The notes under the pieces: model-generated | Databases searched by the model: none | Seen by the model: the letters and a program-made list of their open reading frames with translations, nothing else | What the model was told of the DNA's origin: nothing | Made by a program: the position numbers and the translations under genes | DNA from: DATLGB01 sp038232275 | GTDB lineage: Bacteria > Actinomycetota > Thermoleophilia > Solirubrobacterales > Solirubrobacteraceae | DNA length: 64,000 nt | Assembly: GCA_038232275.1 (NCBI GenBank) | Contig: JBBSIC010000004.1 | Coordinates: forward strand, 28,848-92,847 | Direction: 5' to 3' | In this document: in pieces, positions 50,963 to 60,170 of the stretch | Numbering within the stretch: the first letter of the stretch is position 1 | Layout: every line of letters starts with the position of its first letter

Positions 50963-51960
50963 GTGCGTATCCGGTTGGCTCCATCCGGTTGGTTTGAGAG
51001 CTTGACGGGGTGCCGCGGCCCGGGTTTCCTCGTTCGATCATGGACTTCCAGACGCGCTTTGCGACCGAGGAGGACTGCCGCGACTACCTGTTCGACTGCC
51101 GGTGGCCCGACGGGTTCGTGTGTCCCGGCTGCGGCGGCCGCAACGCCGGCCAGGCCACGCGCCGGCACCTGTGGATCTGCACCGCCTGCAAGCTGCAGAC
51201 CTCGGTCACCGCCGGCACGGTCATGCACGCCACACGCACGCCGCTGCGGACGTGGTTCTGGGCGGCCTACCTCGTCGCGACCCATCACCCGGGGATCTCG
51301 GCCAAGCAGCTGCAGCGCCAGCTCGACCTGGCCCGCTACGAGACCGCATGGCTGATCCTTCACAAGCTGCGGCGAGCGATGATCGCCCCCGAGCGAGGTC
51401 TGCTGCTCGAAGAGGTCGAGGTCGACGAGTTCTTCCTCGGCGGCCTCGAAGAAGGGCTCAAAGGCGGGCGTCAGCGCGGCAAGAAGGCGCTCCTCGGCGT
51501 CGCCGTCGAAGTCCGCGGCCGTGGCTCGGGACGGTTGCGGCTGGCCGTCCTGCCCGACGCCAAGGGACCGTCGTTGGCCGCGTTCGTGACCGCAACCACC
51601 GCCCGTGGCGCGATCGTTCATACCGACGGCTGGCAGGCCTACCAGCGCATCACCAAGCTCGGCTACGAGCACCGCCCGCTTGTCGCGCGGACCGCCGCGC
51701 CGGGCGAGCAGATGCTGCCGCGCGCGCATCGCGCCGTCTCCAACCTGAAGGCCTGGATGCACGGCACCCACCGCGGCGTCAGCGACGAGCACTTGGCCGT
51801 CTACCTCGACGAGTTCGTCTTCCGCCACAACCGCCGCCGCACCCCGATGGCCGCCTTCCAGACGCTCCTCGGACTCGGCGCCCACCAAGCACCCGCGACC
51901 TACGACCAAATCACCCGCACCGCCGCCTGATCAGCCACGTGGAGCCAACCGGATACGCAC
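50963..51960 (+). mobile_element. IS1595-family insertion sequence with intact ends
   Basis: 998 bases. Terminal inverted repeats are perfect over 22 bases (50961-50982 and 51941-51962 reading TAGTGCGTATCCGGTTGGCT and on), and the direct repeat TAGGCGGGTA is on both sides (50953-50962 and 51961-51970); since TA belongs to both, the duplication is 6-10 bases, and 8 is usual in this family. The intact ends argue for a recent insertion. Confidence 0.92.
51010..51930 (+). CDS. IS1595-family transposase
   Basis: A 306-residue ISXO2-like transposase from GTG 51010 (ATG 51040 is an alternative). An N-terminal zinc ribbon CPGCGG...CTACK (about residues 38-60) precedes the DDE domain: Asp in EVEVDEFFLGG, Asp in IVHTDGWQAY, and the last acid in the YLDEFVFRHNRR region (family DDN/DDE). 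Complete and inside intact inverted repeats. Confidence 0.94.
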   Translation: MPRPGFPRSIMDFQTRFATEEDCRDYLFDCRWPDGFVCPGCGGRNAGQATRRHLWICTACKLQTSVTAGTVMHATRTPLRTWFWAAYLVATHHPGISAKQLQRQLDLARYETAWLILHKLRRAMIAPERGLLLEEVEVDEFFLGGLEEGLKGGRQRGKKALLGVAVEVRGRGSGRLRLAVLPDAKGPSLAAFVTATTARGAIVHTDGWQAYQRITKLGYEHRPLVARTAAPGEQMLPRAHRAVSNLKAWMHGTHRGVSDEHLAVYLDEFVFRHNRRRTPMAAFQTLLGLGAHQAPATYDQITRTAA

Positions 51961-51981
51961 TAGGCGGGTAGCTTCCGCGCG

Positions 51982-52389
51982 GTGTACTGGCTGGTCAACA
52001 GTGGAACGAGCCAGCAACCGTGGCGCGGTGACCTCGTAGCTCTGTACCGAGAATGGGAGCTCCGGTTCGGAGATGTCCAGATGTTCCCGTGGCGGCCAGC
52101 ACGGATGGACGTCGGCGACGTCCTCGTCCACCGCGCTGTCGGATCGGAGGGCAACCGGCTTGTCGCATTCGGCGACGTGATCTCGGAACCCGAGCCGAGC
52201 AACCATGGCCGCTGGCCGTGGCAGGTGCGGCGCCGCCTGACCCATGTTTGTCGCACGCTCTCCGAGGCGCCCCTCTTGGCCGAGGTCGGTGTTGGGCCCA
52301 AAGGACTCCGGGTAATGAAGGCGATGGAGGACAGCGAAGGCGCCCACGCGGTCGCGCTGATCTCCCGGCGAGCCGTTCTGCTGGAGTGA
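51982..52389 (+). CDS. EVE/PUA-like domain protein upstream of McrBC
   Basis: A 135-residue protein, GTG 51982. It opens YWLVNSGTSQQPW, then FGDVQMFPWRPARMDVGDVLVHRAVG, LVAFGDVISEPEP, RWPWQVRRRLTHV, and EGAHAVALI. This order of YWxVN, GD, W/Y and SEP resembles EVE/PUA-like readers, which recognise modified bases and often accompany McrBC-type restriction. IS1595 lies 21 bases upstream, so the original promoter is likely displaced. A gap of 143 bases precedes McrB. Assigned on pattern only. Confidence 0.55.
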   Translation: MYWLVNSGTSQQPWRGDLVALYREWELRFGDVQMFPWRPARMDVGDVLVHRAVGSEGNRLVAFGDVISEPEPSNHGRWPWQVRRRLTHVCRTLSEAPLLAEVGVGPKGLRVMKAMEDSEGAHAVALISRRAVLLE

Positions 52390-52532
52390 AGGCGCCGTCG
52401 CCTAAGACCGTCAGATGAAGACGACGGCGATCGACTGTTCCTCGGTACTGTCGCAATCCGCGGACAGGAGGAGAGTCGTGCTAGCAGGGGCGCACTGTAT
52501 GGGACATGTGAATAGGGAACGGAACGCCTGAA

Positions 52533-54413
52533 ATGGCGAGGTTCAGCGAGAGCGGTCGTGCCCCCGTGGACGCGCTCGTTGCGCAATGGCGCGAGGAATG
52601 CCTGGTCCGCGATGGGTCACTGCTCAGAGCAGAGGACATCTGGACCGACACGAACTTCCAGACGCTCATGGACGAGTTCGTCGAGAAGGAGCTGGTCGAT
52701 GACCGCTCCTTCGAGCTCAAGCTCACCGACCAGATGACAGGTCTCGACCACGGTGCCGTCCGGTTGATGGCCGAGGTCATTGCGATGTACCTCGCTTTCG
52801 CGTCCCCGGGAACGGTAGGCGCGGAGCGCAAGCGCGAGCTCATTCGGATCCCGCTGGGTCTCATCGGCGACCCGCTCCCAAATGACACCCTGGTCTTCAA
52901 GGCGATGGATGGCGGGATCGGCGGCCCAGGCCAGGGATTCAACTCTTACCGGCCAAACCTCATCAGCTACCTGATCCGTTTCGGCGAGCAGCTCAAAAAG
53001 GAGCCGGAGGAGCGTCGACGCGAACTGGTGGCCGAAGGTGCCGACGTGTGGCAGTTCAAGGCCTGGCTCGATGATCGCGTCCGCGAACGCGAGGGCGGCG
53101 GCCGGACGATGAGAAACATCCTCCTGCACCTTCTCTTCCCGGATGAGATTGAGCGCATCGCCGTCGATGACGACAAGGAGCAGATCGTTAACGCGCTTCA
53201 CGGTCTGGTCGAAGGGCTTGGCTCCGACGAGGACGTCGACCGAGCGCTGCTGCAGATCCGTGCCCGAGTTGACGAGCTCATGCCGAAGGGCCAGACACGG
53301 CTGGGCGGGCAGATCGACTTCTACTACACGCCGCTCCGCGAATCGTGGGATCCCGATCTTGCCACCGAAGGCCGGCGGACTGCTCGTGGCCTTTCCCATC
53401 TCCAGGCGCTCGAGTACAAGAAGCAGGTCGTCCTCTATGGACCTCCCGGCACCGGCAAGACCTACGAAGCGAAGGCGCTGGCTGAGCAGCTGCTGCGCCG
53501 TAAGGCGCTACGCCGATGGGGCCCAGTGCACTACCTCCAGAACGAGGAGCGGGTACTTGAGCTCATCGGGGAGCAGGTGGAGCGGCGGCAGCTCCATCCC
53601 GCCTATTCGTACGAGGACTTCATCGGCGGACTTCGCCTCGTCGATGGGGATACGCGGCCTACGAAGGGCCACCTTCTGGAGCTGGTCGATCGCGTCAATG
53701 AACGTGCCCAGAGCTGTTCAGATCCCAGTCCGCTGCCGTGGGTGCTCATCCTCGATGAGATCAATCGCGCCGACCTCAGTCGCCTTCTCGGAGAGGTGTT
53801 CTCCGCGCTTGACGACAGAGACGCGCCGATAGCGCTGTCCGCTGGAGGAGGAGAGGCGTGGCAGAGCTTCCGTCTCCCTGGGGATCTGTTCCTCATCGGG
53901 ACGATGAACCTCATCGACCAGTCGGTGGAGCAGCTCGATTTTGCTCTCCGACGGCGCTTCTTCTGGCTTCTGTCGGATTACCAGGAAGAGATCATCCTGC
54001 CGGTCGTCGAGGAGCGCTGGAAGGCACTCGACCTCGCCGCGCGTCCTTGGCTTGGTCGGCACGGCTGGGAACACGTGCGGCCTGACATCGAGCGGCTCGC
54101 GGCGCGTGCCACCGAACTGAACGCGGCCATTGTCAACTCGCCGATGCTCGGGCCGCAGTATCAACTTGGCCACACGTACTTCTTCGAAGTCACCGGGCTG
54201 ATCGCGGATTGGCCAGGCCTGCAACCGAAGATGAGCTGGCGCGGCAACTACCTCTGGAGCTCCAAGGGACAGGCGCAACCACCGCTCCGCAACCTCTGGG
54301 AGTTCTCCTTGGAACCCCTCATCGACGAGTACCTCGCCGGCGTGGCGGAGCAACAGCGGACGCGCGAGCTCAAGACACTGCGCGATCTGTTCCTTGCTTC
54401 CGTTGAGAAGTGA
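52533..54413 (+). CDS. McrB-like AAA+ GTPase/ATPase
   Basis: A 626-residue type IV restriction motor. The first 290 residues are an N-terminal domain (likely target recognition or scaffold) that I do not recognise. AAA+ motifs: GPPGTGKT at 303-310, LILDEINRADLSRLLGEVFSALDDR (Walker B), GTMN sensor 1, and ALRRRFFW arginine-finger region; EINRA is a McrB hallmark. The partner gene for McrC starts 4 bases after the stop. McrBC cuts modified foreign DNA by translocation. Confidence 0.9.
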   Translation: MARFSESGRAPVDALVAQWREECLVRDGSLLRAEDIWTDTNFQTLMDEFVEKELVDDRSFELKLTDQMTGLDHGAVRLMAEVIAMYLAFASPGTVGAERKRELIRIPLGLIGDPLPNDTLVFKAMDGGIGGPGQGFNSYRPNLISYLIRFGEQLKKEPEERRRELVAEGADVWQFKAWLDDRVREREGGGRTMRNILLHLLFPDEIERIAVDDDKEQIVNALHGLVEGLGSDEDVDRALLQIRARVDELMPKGQTRLGGQIDFYYTPLRESWDPDLATEGRRTARGLSHLQALEYKKQVVLYGPPGTGKTYEAKALAEQLLRRKALRRWGPVHYLQNEERVLELIGEQVERRQLHPAYSYEDFIGGLRLVDGDTRPTKGHLLELVDRVNERAQSCSDPSPLPWVLILDEINRADLSRLLGEVFSALDDRDAPIALSAGGGEAWQSFRLPGDLFLIGTMNLIDQSVEQLDFALRRRFFWLLSDYQEEIILPVVEERWKALDLAARPWLGRHGWEHVRPDIERLAARATELNAAIVNSPMLGPQYQLGHTYFFEVTGLIADWPGLQPKMSWRGNYLWSSKGQAQPPLRNLWEFSLEPLIDEYLAGVAEQQRTRELKTLRDLFLASVEK

Positions 54414-54416
54414 ACG

Positions 54417-55760
54417 TTGACGCTCCGCGTTCCAGACCTCTCGCCGTTCGAGCCGCGCAACAAGAAGGAAGCCGGCTACGACGAGGAGGCGTGGCTCACC
54501 CGTCTACAGCAACACCTGCGCGCCTCGGAGCACGTAATCCGACTCGGGGACGCAATGTCCGACGGCGACGACCACGTGCTCAGCCGGGACGCCGCGGGCC
54601 ATTGGCAGACCGGCCGCTACATCGGAGAGCTGTCATTCGAGGGTCGGCGTCTACAGATCTTCCCTCGGCTCGGCATGGATGTGATCGGTCAGTGGCTCGA
54701 GGGTGCCCTGAACCTGGTCGCTATCCCGGACACTTCCGAGCAGCGAACCAGCGAGTCCTTCATCGCCCTGTTGATGGCGGCCATCTGGTGTCGGCAGGTG
54801 GACGTCGCTGCTCGCCATGGTCCACCTGCTTTCCGCCACGACGTTCACCACGAGGGGTTCTACGTCCGCGGGCGGCTCGATGTCCGTCGCACGGCGCTCC
54901 TACGTAGTCGAGGCGTACCGCATGTCGCGTCCGTGATGCGGCCACGGGAACTAGCCAATGACGTCTCACGGACGCTCGTGGCGGCAGAGCGGGTCCTGAC
55001 GCAGGCCGTCGGGCACAACCGCTGGCGCACGCCCCGCGTACGCGAGGTGCTCCCGCAGCTCTATCCCGCCGTCGGCGCACGGCCGAGGCTCCCCGCGCTC
55101 GAGGACCTTCGGCGGATCCGCTATTCGCCGATCACCCGCCCGTTCAAACAGGCGGCGGAGCTCTCCTGGCGAATCGCACGGCACGAAGGCTTCGGCGCGA
55201 ATGCGGAGAAGGGCACGGTCGAAGGCCTGCTCCTCGACGTCGCGGAACTGTGGGAGCTGTTCTTGCTGAGCTGCGTCCGCGCGGCCGCTCCGACGATGCG
55301 CGTAGAGCACGGCACTGCGGGCGGGGGCGAGGCGTTCCTCCTGACAAGCCGCGAGAACGATGATCGGGGGCTTGGTCGCCTCAAACCAGACATCCTCGCC
55401 TGGGAGGGGGATCGGTTGGAGCTGATCCTTGATGCCAAGTACAAGCGGCTGGCTGATCGCTGGCCCGACCGGCCGAAAGGTGTCGACCGTGGCGACCTCT
55501 ACCAGCTGACCAGTTACCTGGCCGGACTCGATACAGAAGGGGAGGCAACAGGCATGCTGCTGTACCCGCGTGATCCTTCGCAAGCGTCCGTCGCAACGGC
55601 GGAACTCGAAGGACCGTGGACGTTGGGCAAAGGAAGCGAGGTGCGGTTTGAGCGAGTTGGACTGACCACATCGGACGCGGTCTCGGATCTCATTTCCTTG
55701 TTTGGATCAGCGCCCCCTGAGAGCCACGCAAAACCGGTCGAGCACGGGAGCGTGGTGTGA
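54417..55760 (+). CDS. McrC-family endonuclease subunit
   Basis: A 447-residue protein from TTG 54417. N-terminal McrC-like part with GRYIGELSFEGRRLQIFPRLG, central helical part LDVRRTALLRSRGVPHVASVMRPRELANDVSRTLVAAERVL, and the nuclease core GRLKPDILAWEGDRLELILDAKYKRL (Asp...Asp-x-Lys) followed by DLYQLTSYLAGL. These are the motifs of the 5-methylcytosine-restriction McrC nuclease. Overlaps the third gene by GTGA. Confidence 0.88.
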   Translation: MTLRVPDLSPFEPRNKKEAGYDEEAWLTRLQQHLRASEHVIRLGDAMSDGDDHVLSRDAAGHWQTGRYIGELSFEGRRLQIFPRLGMDVIGQWLEGALNLVAIPDTSEQRTSESFIALLMAAIWCRQVDVAARHGPPAFRHDVHHEGFYVRGRLDVRRTALLRSRGVPHVASVMRPRELANDVSRTLVAAERVLTQAVGHNRWRTPRVREVLPQLYPAVGARPRLPALEDLRRIRYSPITRPFKQAAELSWRIARHEGFGANAEKGTVEGLLLDVAELWELFLLSCVRAAAPTMRVEHGTAGGGEAFLLTSRENDDRGLGRLKPDILAWEGDRLELILDAKYKRLADRWPDRPKGVDRGDLYQLTSYLAGLDTEGEATGMLLYPRDPSQASVATAELEGPWTLGKGSEVRFERVGLTTSDAVSDLISLFGSAPPESHAKPVEHGSVV

Positions 55761-56359
55761 GCGAGGCAGGCGAAGTCGTTCCACCCCATCCACTGCGCCG
55801 AGTGTTGGGAGAAGAGCGATTCGCCGGCATTGATGCAGCCGTGCTCGACTTCTGGCGTTGGGGCTTCTCGGATCTGCGCCTCAACATCGTTCGGGGCGTG
55901 CTCGCCGAGTACCTCGTAGCCGTCGCAGTCGGTGCGATGGACACGCCTAAGGAGGAGTGGGCCAACTTCGACGTGCTCACCCCGTCGGGGATCCGCGTCG
56001 AGGTCAAGGCTTCCGCGTACTGGCAGAGCTGGGGCCAGCGTGGTCCGTCGAAGACAGCCTTCAGCGGCCTGACCGCTCGTTCGTTGAGGGAGGATGGGAG
56101 CTACAGCGAGGGTCGGGAGGTGCGCGCTGATGTCTTCGTGTTTGCGCTGCAGGCGTGCCTGGATCGCGAACGCTACGACCCCCTAGACGTCGGTCAGTGG
56201 GAGTTCCGCGTGCTCCCCGCGAGAGTCATACGTGACGCGGCCCAGAGGTCGGTTGGCATCGGGTTCCTCGATGCGCATGGGGCCCAGGCGGTGGCGTGGG
56301 ACGGCCTAGCGGATGCGATCGAAGCTGCGCACGAGCCGGCCACGGGCGCCGGGCGATAG
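55757..56359 (+). CDS. PD-(D/E)xK-like nuclease, third gene of the McrBC operon
   Basis: A 200-residue protein from GTG 55757. Nuclease-type segment: Glu in VLAEYLVAVAVG, Asp in NFDVLTPSGIRVEVKASAYWQSW, where E-V-K fits ExK. The C-terminus has WEFRVLPARVIRDAAQRSVG. Proteins of this pattern occur next to restriction systems; the exact partner is not known. Its coupling to mcrC (GTGA) makes a three-gene operon with mcrB. Confidence 0.65.
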   Translation: MSEAGEVVPPHPLRRVLGEERFAGIDAAVLDFWRWGFSDLRLNIVRGVLAEYLVAVAVGAMDTPKEEWANFDVLTPSGIRVEVKASAYWQSWGQRGPSKTAFSGLTARSLREDGSYSEGREVRADVFVFALQACLDRERYDPLDVGQWEFRVLPARVIRDAAQRSVGIGFLDAHGAQAVAWDGLADAIEAAHEPATGAGR

Positions 56360-56468
56360 CGGACGAGAGCGGACCGCACGTTGCGCGCGCGCTCCGCTGT
56401 CATGTTTTTCGCCGTGCTGTCGACTCTCACTCGGATGCCCTCGTGCGAAGCCAAGACAGGGGCTCGTC

Positions 56469-59400
56469 ATGCAGCTGCTTGACGAGCGACTGCTCCTCTC
56501 GGCGACCGATCTCGTCAGCTACCTCGAGTGCGCGCACCTCACCCGCCTTGATCTTCAGGTAGCGCGACGCGAGATCGTTCTTGAGGAGACGCGGACCGAC
56601 GCAGCCGACCTCGTGGCGAGGAAGGGCGACGAGCACGAGCTGGCCTACCTCGAGCAGTTGCGAGCTCAGGGGCGCGAGATCGCGGAGATCGAAAGCGAAG
56701 CCGGGCTCGACGGCCTGAAGCGCGGCGCCGAACGGACGCTCGAAGCGATGCGTGCAGGAGTCGAGATCGTCTACCAAGGCGTCCTCTTCGACGGCGAGCG
56801 CTGGCGCGGTTACTCAGACTTCCTCGAACGGGTCGAGATTCCCTCGGCCCTCGGCGGATGGAGCTACGAGGTCGCCGATACGAAGCTGGCGCGGCGCGTG
56901 AAGCCTTACTTCTTGCTGCAGCTCTGCTTCTACTCCGAGCTGCTGGCCGCCATGCAGCAGCGCGAGCCGGAGTGGATGCACATCGTGCTCGGGACGAACG
57001 CCCGTGAGAGCTTCCGAGTGGCGGAGTTCACCTCCTACTACCGAACGGTCAAGGAGCAGTTCGGTCGCAGCCTGGCGGCAGGACTCGGAGACACCTATCC
57101 CGACCCCGTCGAGCACTGCGGCCTCTGTCGCTGGGAGGAGCACTGCGCCGCTCGGCGCGAGGCCGACGACCATCTAAGCCTCGTTGCCAACCTCGGGCGC
57201 AGCCAAGGGGTGCAGCTCGCTGAGAGCGGCATCAGCACCGTCGCGCAGCTTGCGATTGCACCCGACGCGGCGCGCCCAGTCCGCGTCGGTCATAACACGT
57301 TTGAGTCGCTACGCGAGCAGGCTCGCCTTCAGGTTGAACAGCGCACCACGGGACGGCCGTGCTACGAGCTCCTGGCGCCTGACGAAGGGCGCGGCCTCGC
57401 GCGCTTGCCGGTGCCATCCGAGGCCGACCTGTACTTCGACATGGAGGGCGATCCCTTCTTCGACGAGGGACTCGAGTACCTCTTCGGCGTGACGTCGATC
57501 GAGGCCGGCGAGCCGGTCTTCCATGCGTTCTGGGCCACCGACCGGTTGCAGGAGAAGCGGGCCTTCGAGGAGTTCATCGACTTCGTCGCCGAACGGCGTC
57601 AGCGATTCCCCGACCTGCACGTCTACCACTACGCGCCGTACGAACCGACCGCGCTCAAGCGGCTCATGGGTCTGCACGCCACGCGCGAGGACGAGGTCGA
57701 GGTCCTGTTGCGCAACGAGGTGCTGGTCGACCTCTATGCGGTCGTCCGGCAGGGCCTACGCATCGGAGAGCCGCGCTACTCGATCAAGAACGTCGAGCAC
57801 TTCTACATGGCGGAGCGCGAGACCGAAGTGCAGGGCGGGGGCGATGCGACCGTCGCCTTCGAGGAGTTTCTGGAGACCGGTAATCGTGCTCTGCTCGAGG
57901 AGATCGAGCGCTACAACGACGACGACTGCCGCTCGACCTGGCTGCTGCACCGCTGGCTGCTCGAGCGCCGCGATGAGGCGATCACGCGCCTCGGCATGGA
58001 CATCCCGTGGAAGCCAAGGCCCGAGCCCTGGCAGCCGGACCCCGAGGAAACCGTCGAGGCCGACGCCCTACGGGGGCGGCTTGGCGCCGGCATCCCGCAG
58101 GAGGCAGAAGAGCGATCCGAGCCACAGCAATCGAGATGGCTCCTCGCTCAGCTCCTTGACTATCACCGCCGGGAGGCCAAGCCGCAGTGGTGGGCGTACT
58201 TCGACAGGCTCGATGCCGACGAGGAGCAGCTCACCGAACTCGATGCCGAAGCGCTCGGCGGACTAGCCGATGCTGGGGTCGCGCCACGTGCGCTGCCGAA
58301 GCCCGCGCGCTCGTCGATCTACACCCTGCGGTTCCCGCCCCAAGAGCACAAGATCGGGCCCGGCGACTACATCGATCCAGCGACCGAGAAGGGGGTCTGT
58401 GTCGAGCGCATTGACGACGGCGAAGGCATTGTCGAGATCCGGCGGGCGACGAATCGCCAGGATGAGCCCCTTCCGCGCGCGCTGATCCCGGGAACGCCCT
58501 ACGACACGCGGGTCCAGCGCGCAGCGCTGCGCCGGCTGGCAGGCGACGTCGCCGATGAGGGACTTGAGTCCGCCGGCCGCTATGGGGCGCTGCGGGCGAT
58601 CTTGCGACGCGAGCTGCCGAGCACCGCGGCCGCCGCGCATGGCGATCCGATCCAGGTCGCCGGGTTCGATCTCGACCGCGCCAAGGAGGTCGCCACCGGC
58701 CTCCAGGACAGCTACCTCTTCATCCAGGGCCCGCCTGGCTCAGGCAAGACATACACCGGTGCGCGCCTCATCTGTCACCTGCTCAGCCGAGGTGCCCGCG
58801 TCGGCGTCACGTCCAACAGCCATGCGGCGATTCACAACCTCCTCGCCGAGGTCGAGCGGTTTGCGGGCGAGCGCCCCGATTGGCGGGGGCTGAAGAAGCC
58901 CGGCGGCAGTGCGGACAGCCATTTCGAGTCAACCCGCGAGGACTCGCTGATCGACAACGGCGACGCCATCGCTGACTTCGCCAGCGATGAGTACGGCTTG
59001 ATCGCCGGAACCGCTTGGCTGTTCGCGCGTGAGGAACTCGACGGGAAGCTCGACTACCTGTTCGTCGACGAGGCCGGCCAGGTCTCGCTTGCAGACGCTC
59101 TCGCTGTCGGGACGAGCGCACGGAACCTCGTCCTGCTCGGGGATCCGCTGCAGCTCGCGCAGGTGTCGCAGGCGATCCACCCGCCGGGCGCCGGAGCGTC
59201 GGTCCTTGAGCACCTTCTCGAAGACAACGGCACCGTGCCCCCGGAGCGAGGCCTCTTCATCGATCAGACGCGGCGAATGCACCCCGACGTCTGCGCCTTC
59301 ATCTCCGAGGCCATCTACGAAGGCCGCCTCGAGTCTTTCGAGAGCTGCGGTCGGCAGGACATCGAGGCGCCCGGCGCGCTCACAGGCACAGGTGTGCGCT

Positions 59401-59876
59401 ATCTGCCGATCTCGCACGAGGGAAACAGTCGTCAGGCGCCCGAGGAGGCCCGGCTCATCGCCGACCATGTGCGAACGCTCGTCGCCGGCAGCTTTACCGA
59501 CGCGGACGGCCGCACGCGCCCACTCCGCGAAGACGACGTAATGGTGGTCTCGCCCTACAACGCGCAGGTGCGCTGTCTACGCGAGCACCTTCCTGACGGG
59601 GTGCGCGTTGGGACGGTGGACAAGTTCCAGGGCCAGGAGGGCGCGGTGACGTTCTTCTCCATGGCGACGTCTAGCGCCGCGGAGCTCCCGCGCAACATCG
59701 ACTTCTTGTTCAGCCGCAACCGCCTGAACGTGGCGGTTTCGCGTGCACGCTGTGTCGCGGTGCTGGTCTGCAGTCCGGATCTCCTTCACGTGCGGTGTCG
59801 GTCAGCGGAGCAGATGCGCCTCGTGAACGCGTTGTGCATGCTCGTGGAGCGGTCGCTTGTCGAGGCCGGCACATGA
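56469..59876 (+). CDS. TM0106-family RecB-like nuclease fused to SF1 helicase
   Basis: A 1135-residue protein from ATG 56469. Residues 1-290: RecB-like nuclease with YSDFLER, YEVADTKLARRVKPYFLLQLCFY (Asp...Asp-x-Lys, Q), and Fe-S or Zn cysteines HCGLCRWEEHCAA. Residues 330-520: RNase H-like YprB domain (YFDMEGDP, HHYAPYEPTAL-type, CRSTWLLHRWL). From 740: UvrD/Dna2-like SF1 helicase with GPPGSGKT, FVDEAGQ, GDPLQLAQVSQ, QTRRMHPDV, and NVAVSRAR. Such proteins are defence-associated. It starts 110 bases after the McrBC accessory gene. Confidence 0.9.
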   Translation: MQLLDERLLLSATDLVSYLECAHLTRLDLQVARREIVLEETRTDAADLVARKGDEHELAYLEQLRAQGREIAEIESEAGLDGLKRGAERTLEAMRAGVEIVYQGVLFDGERWRGYSDFLERVEIPSALGGWSYEVADTKLARRVKPYFLLQLCFYSELLAAMQQREPEWMHIVLGTNARESFRVAEFTSYYRTVKEQFGRSLAAGLGDTYPDPVEHCGLCRWEEHCAARREADDHLSLVANLGRSQGVQLAESGISTVAQLAIAPDAARPVRVGHNTFESLREQARLQVEQRTTGRPCYELLAPDEGRGLARLPVPSEADLYFDMEGDPFFDEGLEYLFGVTSIEAGEPVFHAFWATDRLQEKRAFEEFIDFVAERRQRFPDLHVYHYAPYEPTALKRLMGLHATREDEVEVLLRNEVLVDLYAVVRQGLRIGEPRYSIKNVEHFYMAERETEVQGGGDATVAFEEFLETGNRALLEEIERYNDDDCRSTWLLHRWLLERRDEAITRLGMDIPWKPRPEPWQPDPEETVEADALRGRLGAGIPQEAEERSEPQQSRWLLAQLLDYHRREAKPQWWAYFDRLDADEEQLTELDAEALGGLADAGVAPRALPKPARSSIYTLRFPPQEHKIGPGDYIDPATEKGVCVERIDDGEGIVEIRRATNRQDEPLPRALIPGTPYDTRVQRAALRRLAGDVADEGLESAGRYGALRAILRRELPSTAAAAHGDPIQVAGFDLDRAKEVATGLQDSYLFIQGPPGSGKTYTGARLICHLLSRGARVGVTSNSHAAIHNLLAEVERFAGERPDWRGLKKPGGSADSHFESTREDSLIDNGDAIADFASDEYGLIAGTAWLFAREELDGKLDYLFVDEAGQVSLADALAVGTSARNLVLLGDPLQLAQVSQAIHPPGAGASVLEHLLEDNGTVPPERGLFIDQTRRMHPDVCAFISEAIYEGRLESFESCGRQDIEAPGALTGTGVRYLPISHEGNSRQAPEEARLIADHVRTLVAGSFTDADGRTRPLREDDVMVVSPYNAQVRCLREHLPDGVRVGTVDKFQGQEGAVTFFSMATSSAAELPRNIDFLFSRNRLNVAVSRARCVAVLVCSPDLLHVRCRSAEQMRLVNALCMLVERSLVEAGT

Positions 59877-60136
59877 GAGATCCCGCCCGAATTCCGATGA
59901 TCCTGGCTGCCATCGCCAAACGCTGGGAACGAGACCCCGACCTGCGCTTTGGGCAATTGCTCTCGCACCTGGTCGGGGACGACGACGTTCGGATGATCGA
60001 AGACGGTGAACTGCTGGGTCGCCTTGGGCCCGCGAGCAGCGCCGAACGCGAGTACGTAACGGATGAGCCCGGCCGTCGACGTGACGCGTGGAAGGACTTC
60101 ACGCGTCGTCAGGCTCCGAGCGACGATCAGGACTAG
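59873..60136 (+). CDS. DUF1040 (YihD)-like small protein
   Basis: An 87-residue protein, ATG 59873 overlapping the stop of the nuclease-helicase (ATGA). MRDPARIPMILAAIAKRWERDPDLRFGQLLSHLVGDDD is the DUF1040-type opening; the C-terminal half is polar. Small partner proteins like this are often co-encoded with restriction and repair genes. Role not known. Confidence 0.7.
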   Translation: MRDPARIPMILAAIAKRWERDPDLRFGQLLSHLVGDDDVRMIEDGELLGRLGPASSAEREYVTDEPGRRRDAWKDFTRRQAPSDDQD

Positions 60137-60170
60137 GCCGCCGTCGGATGGGCGTCGGCGACGCCAAAGG

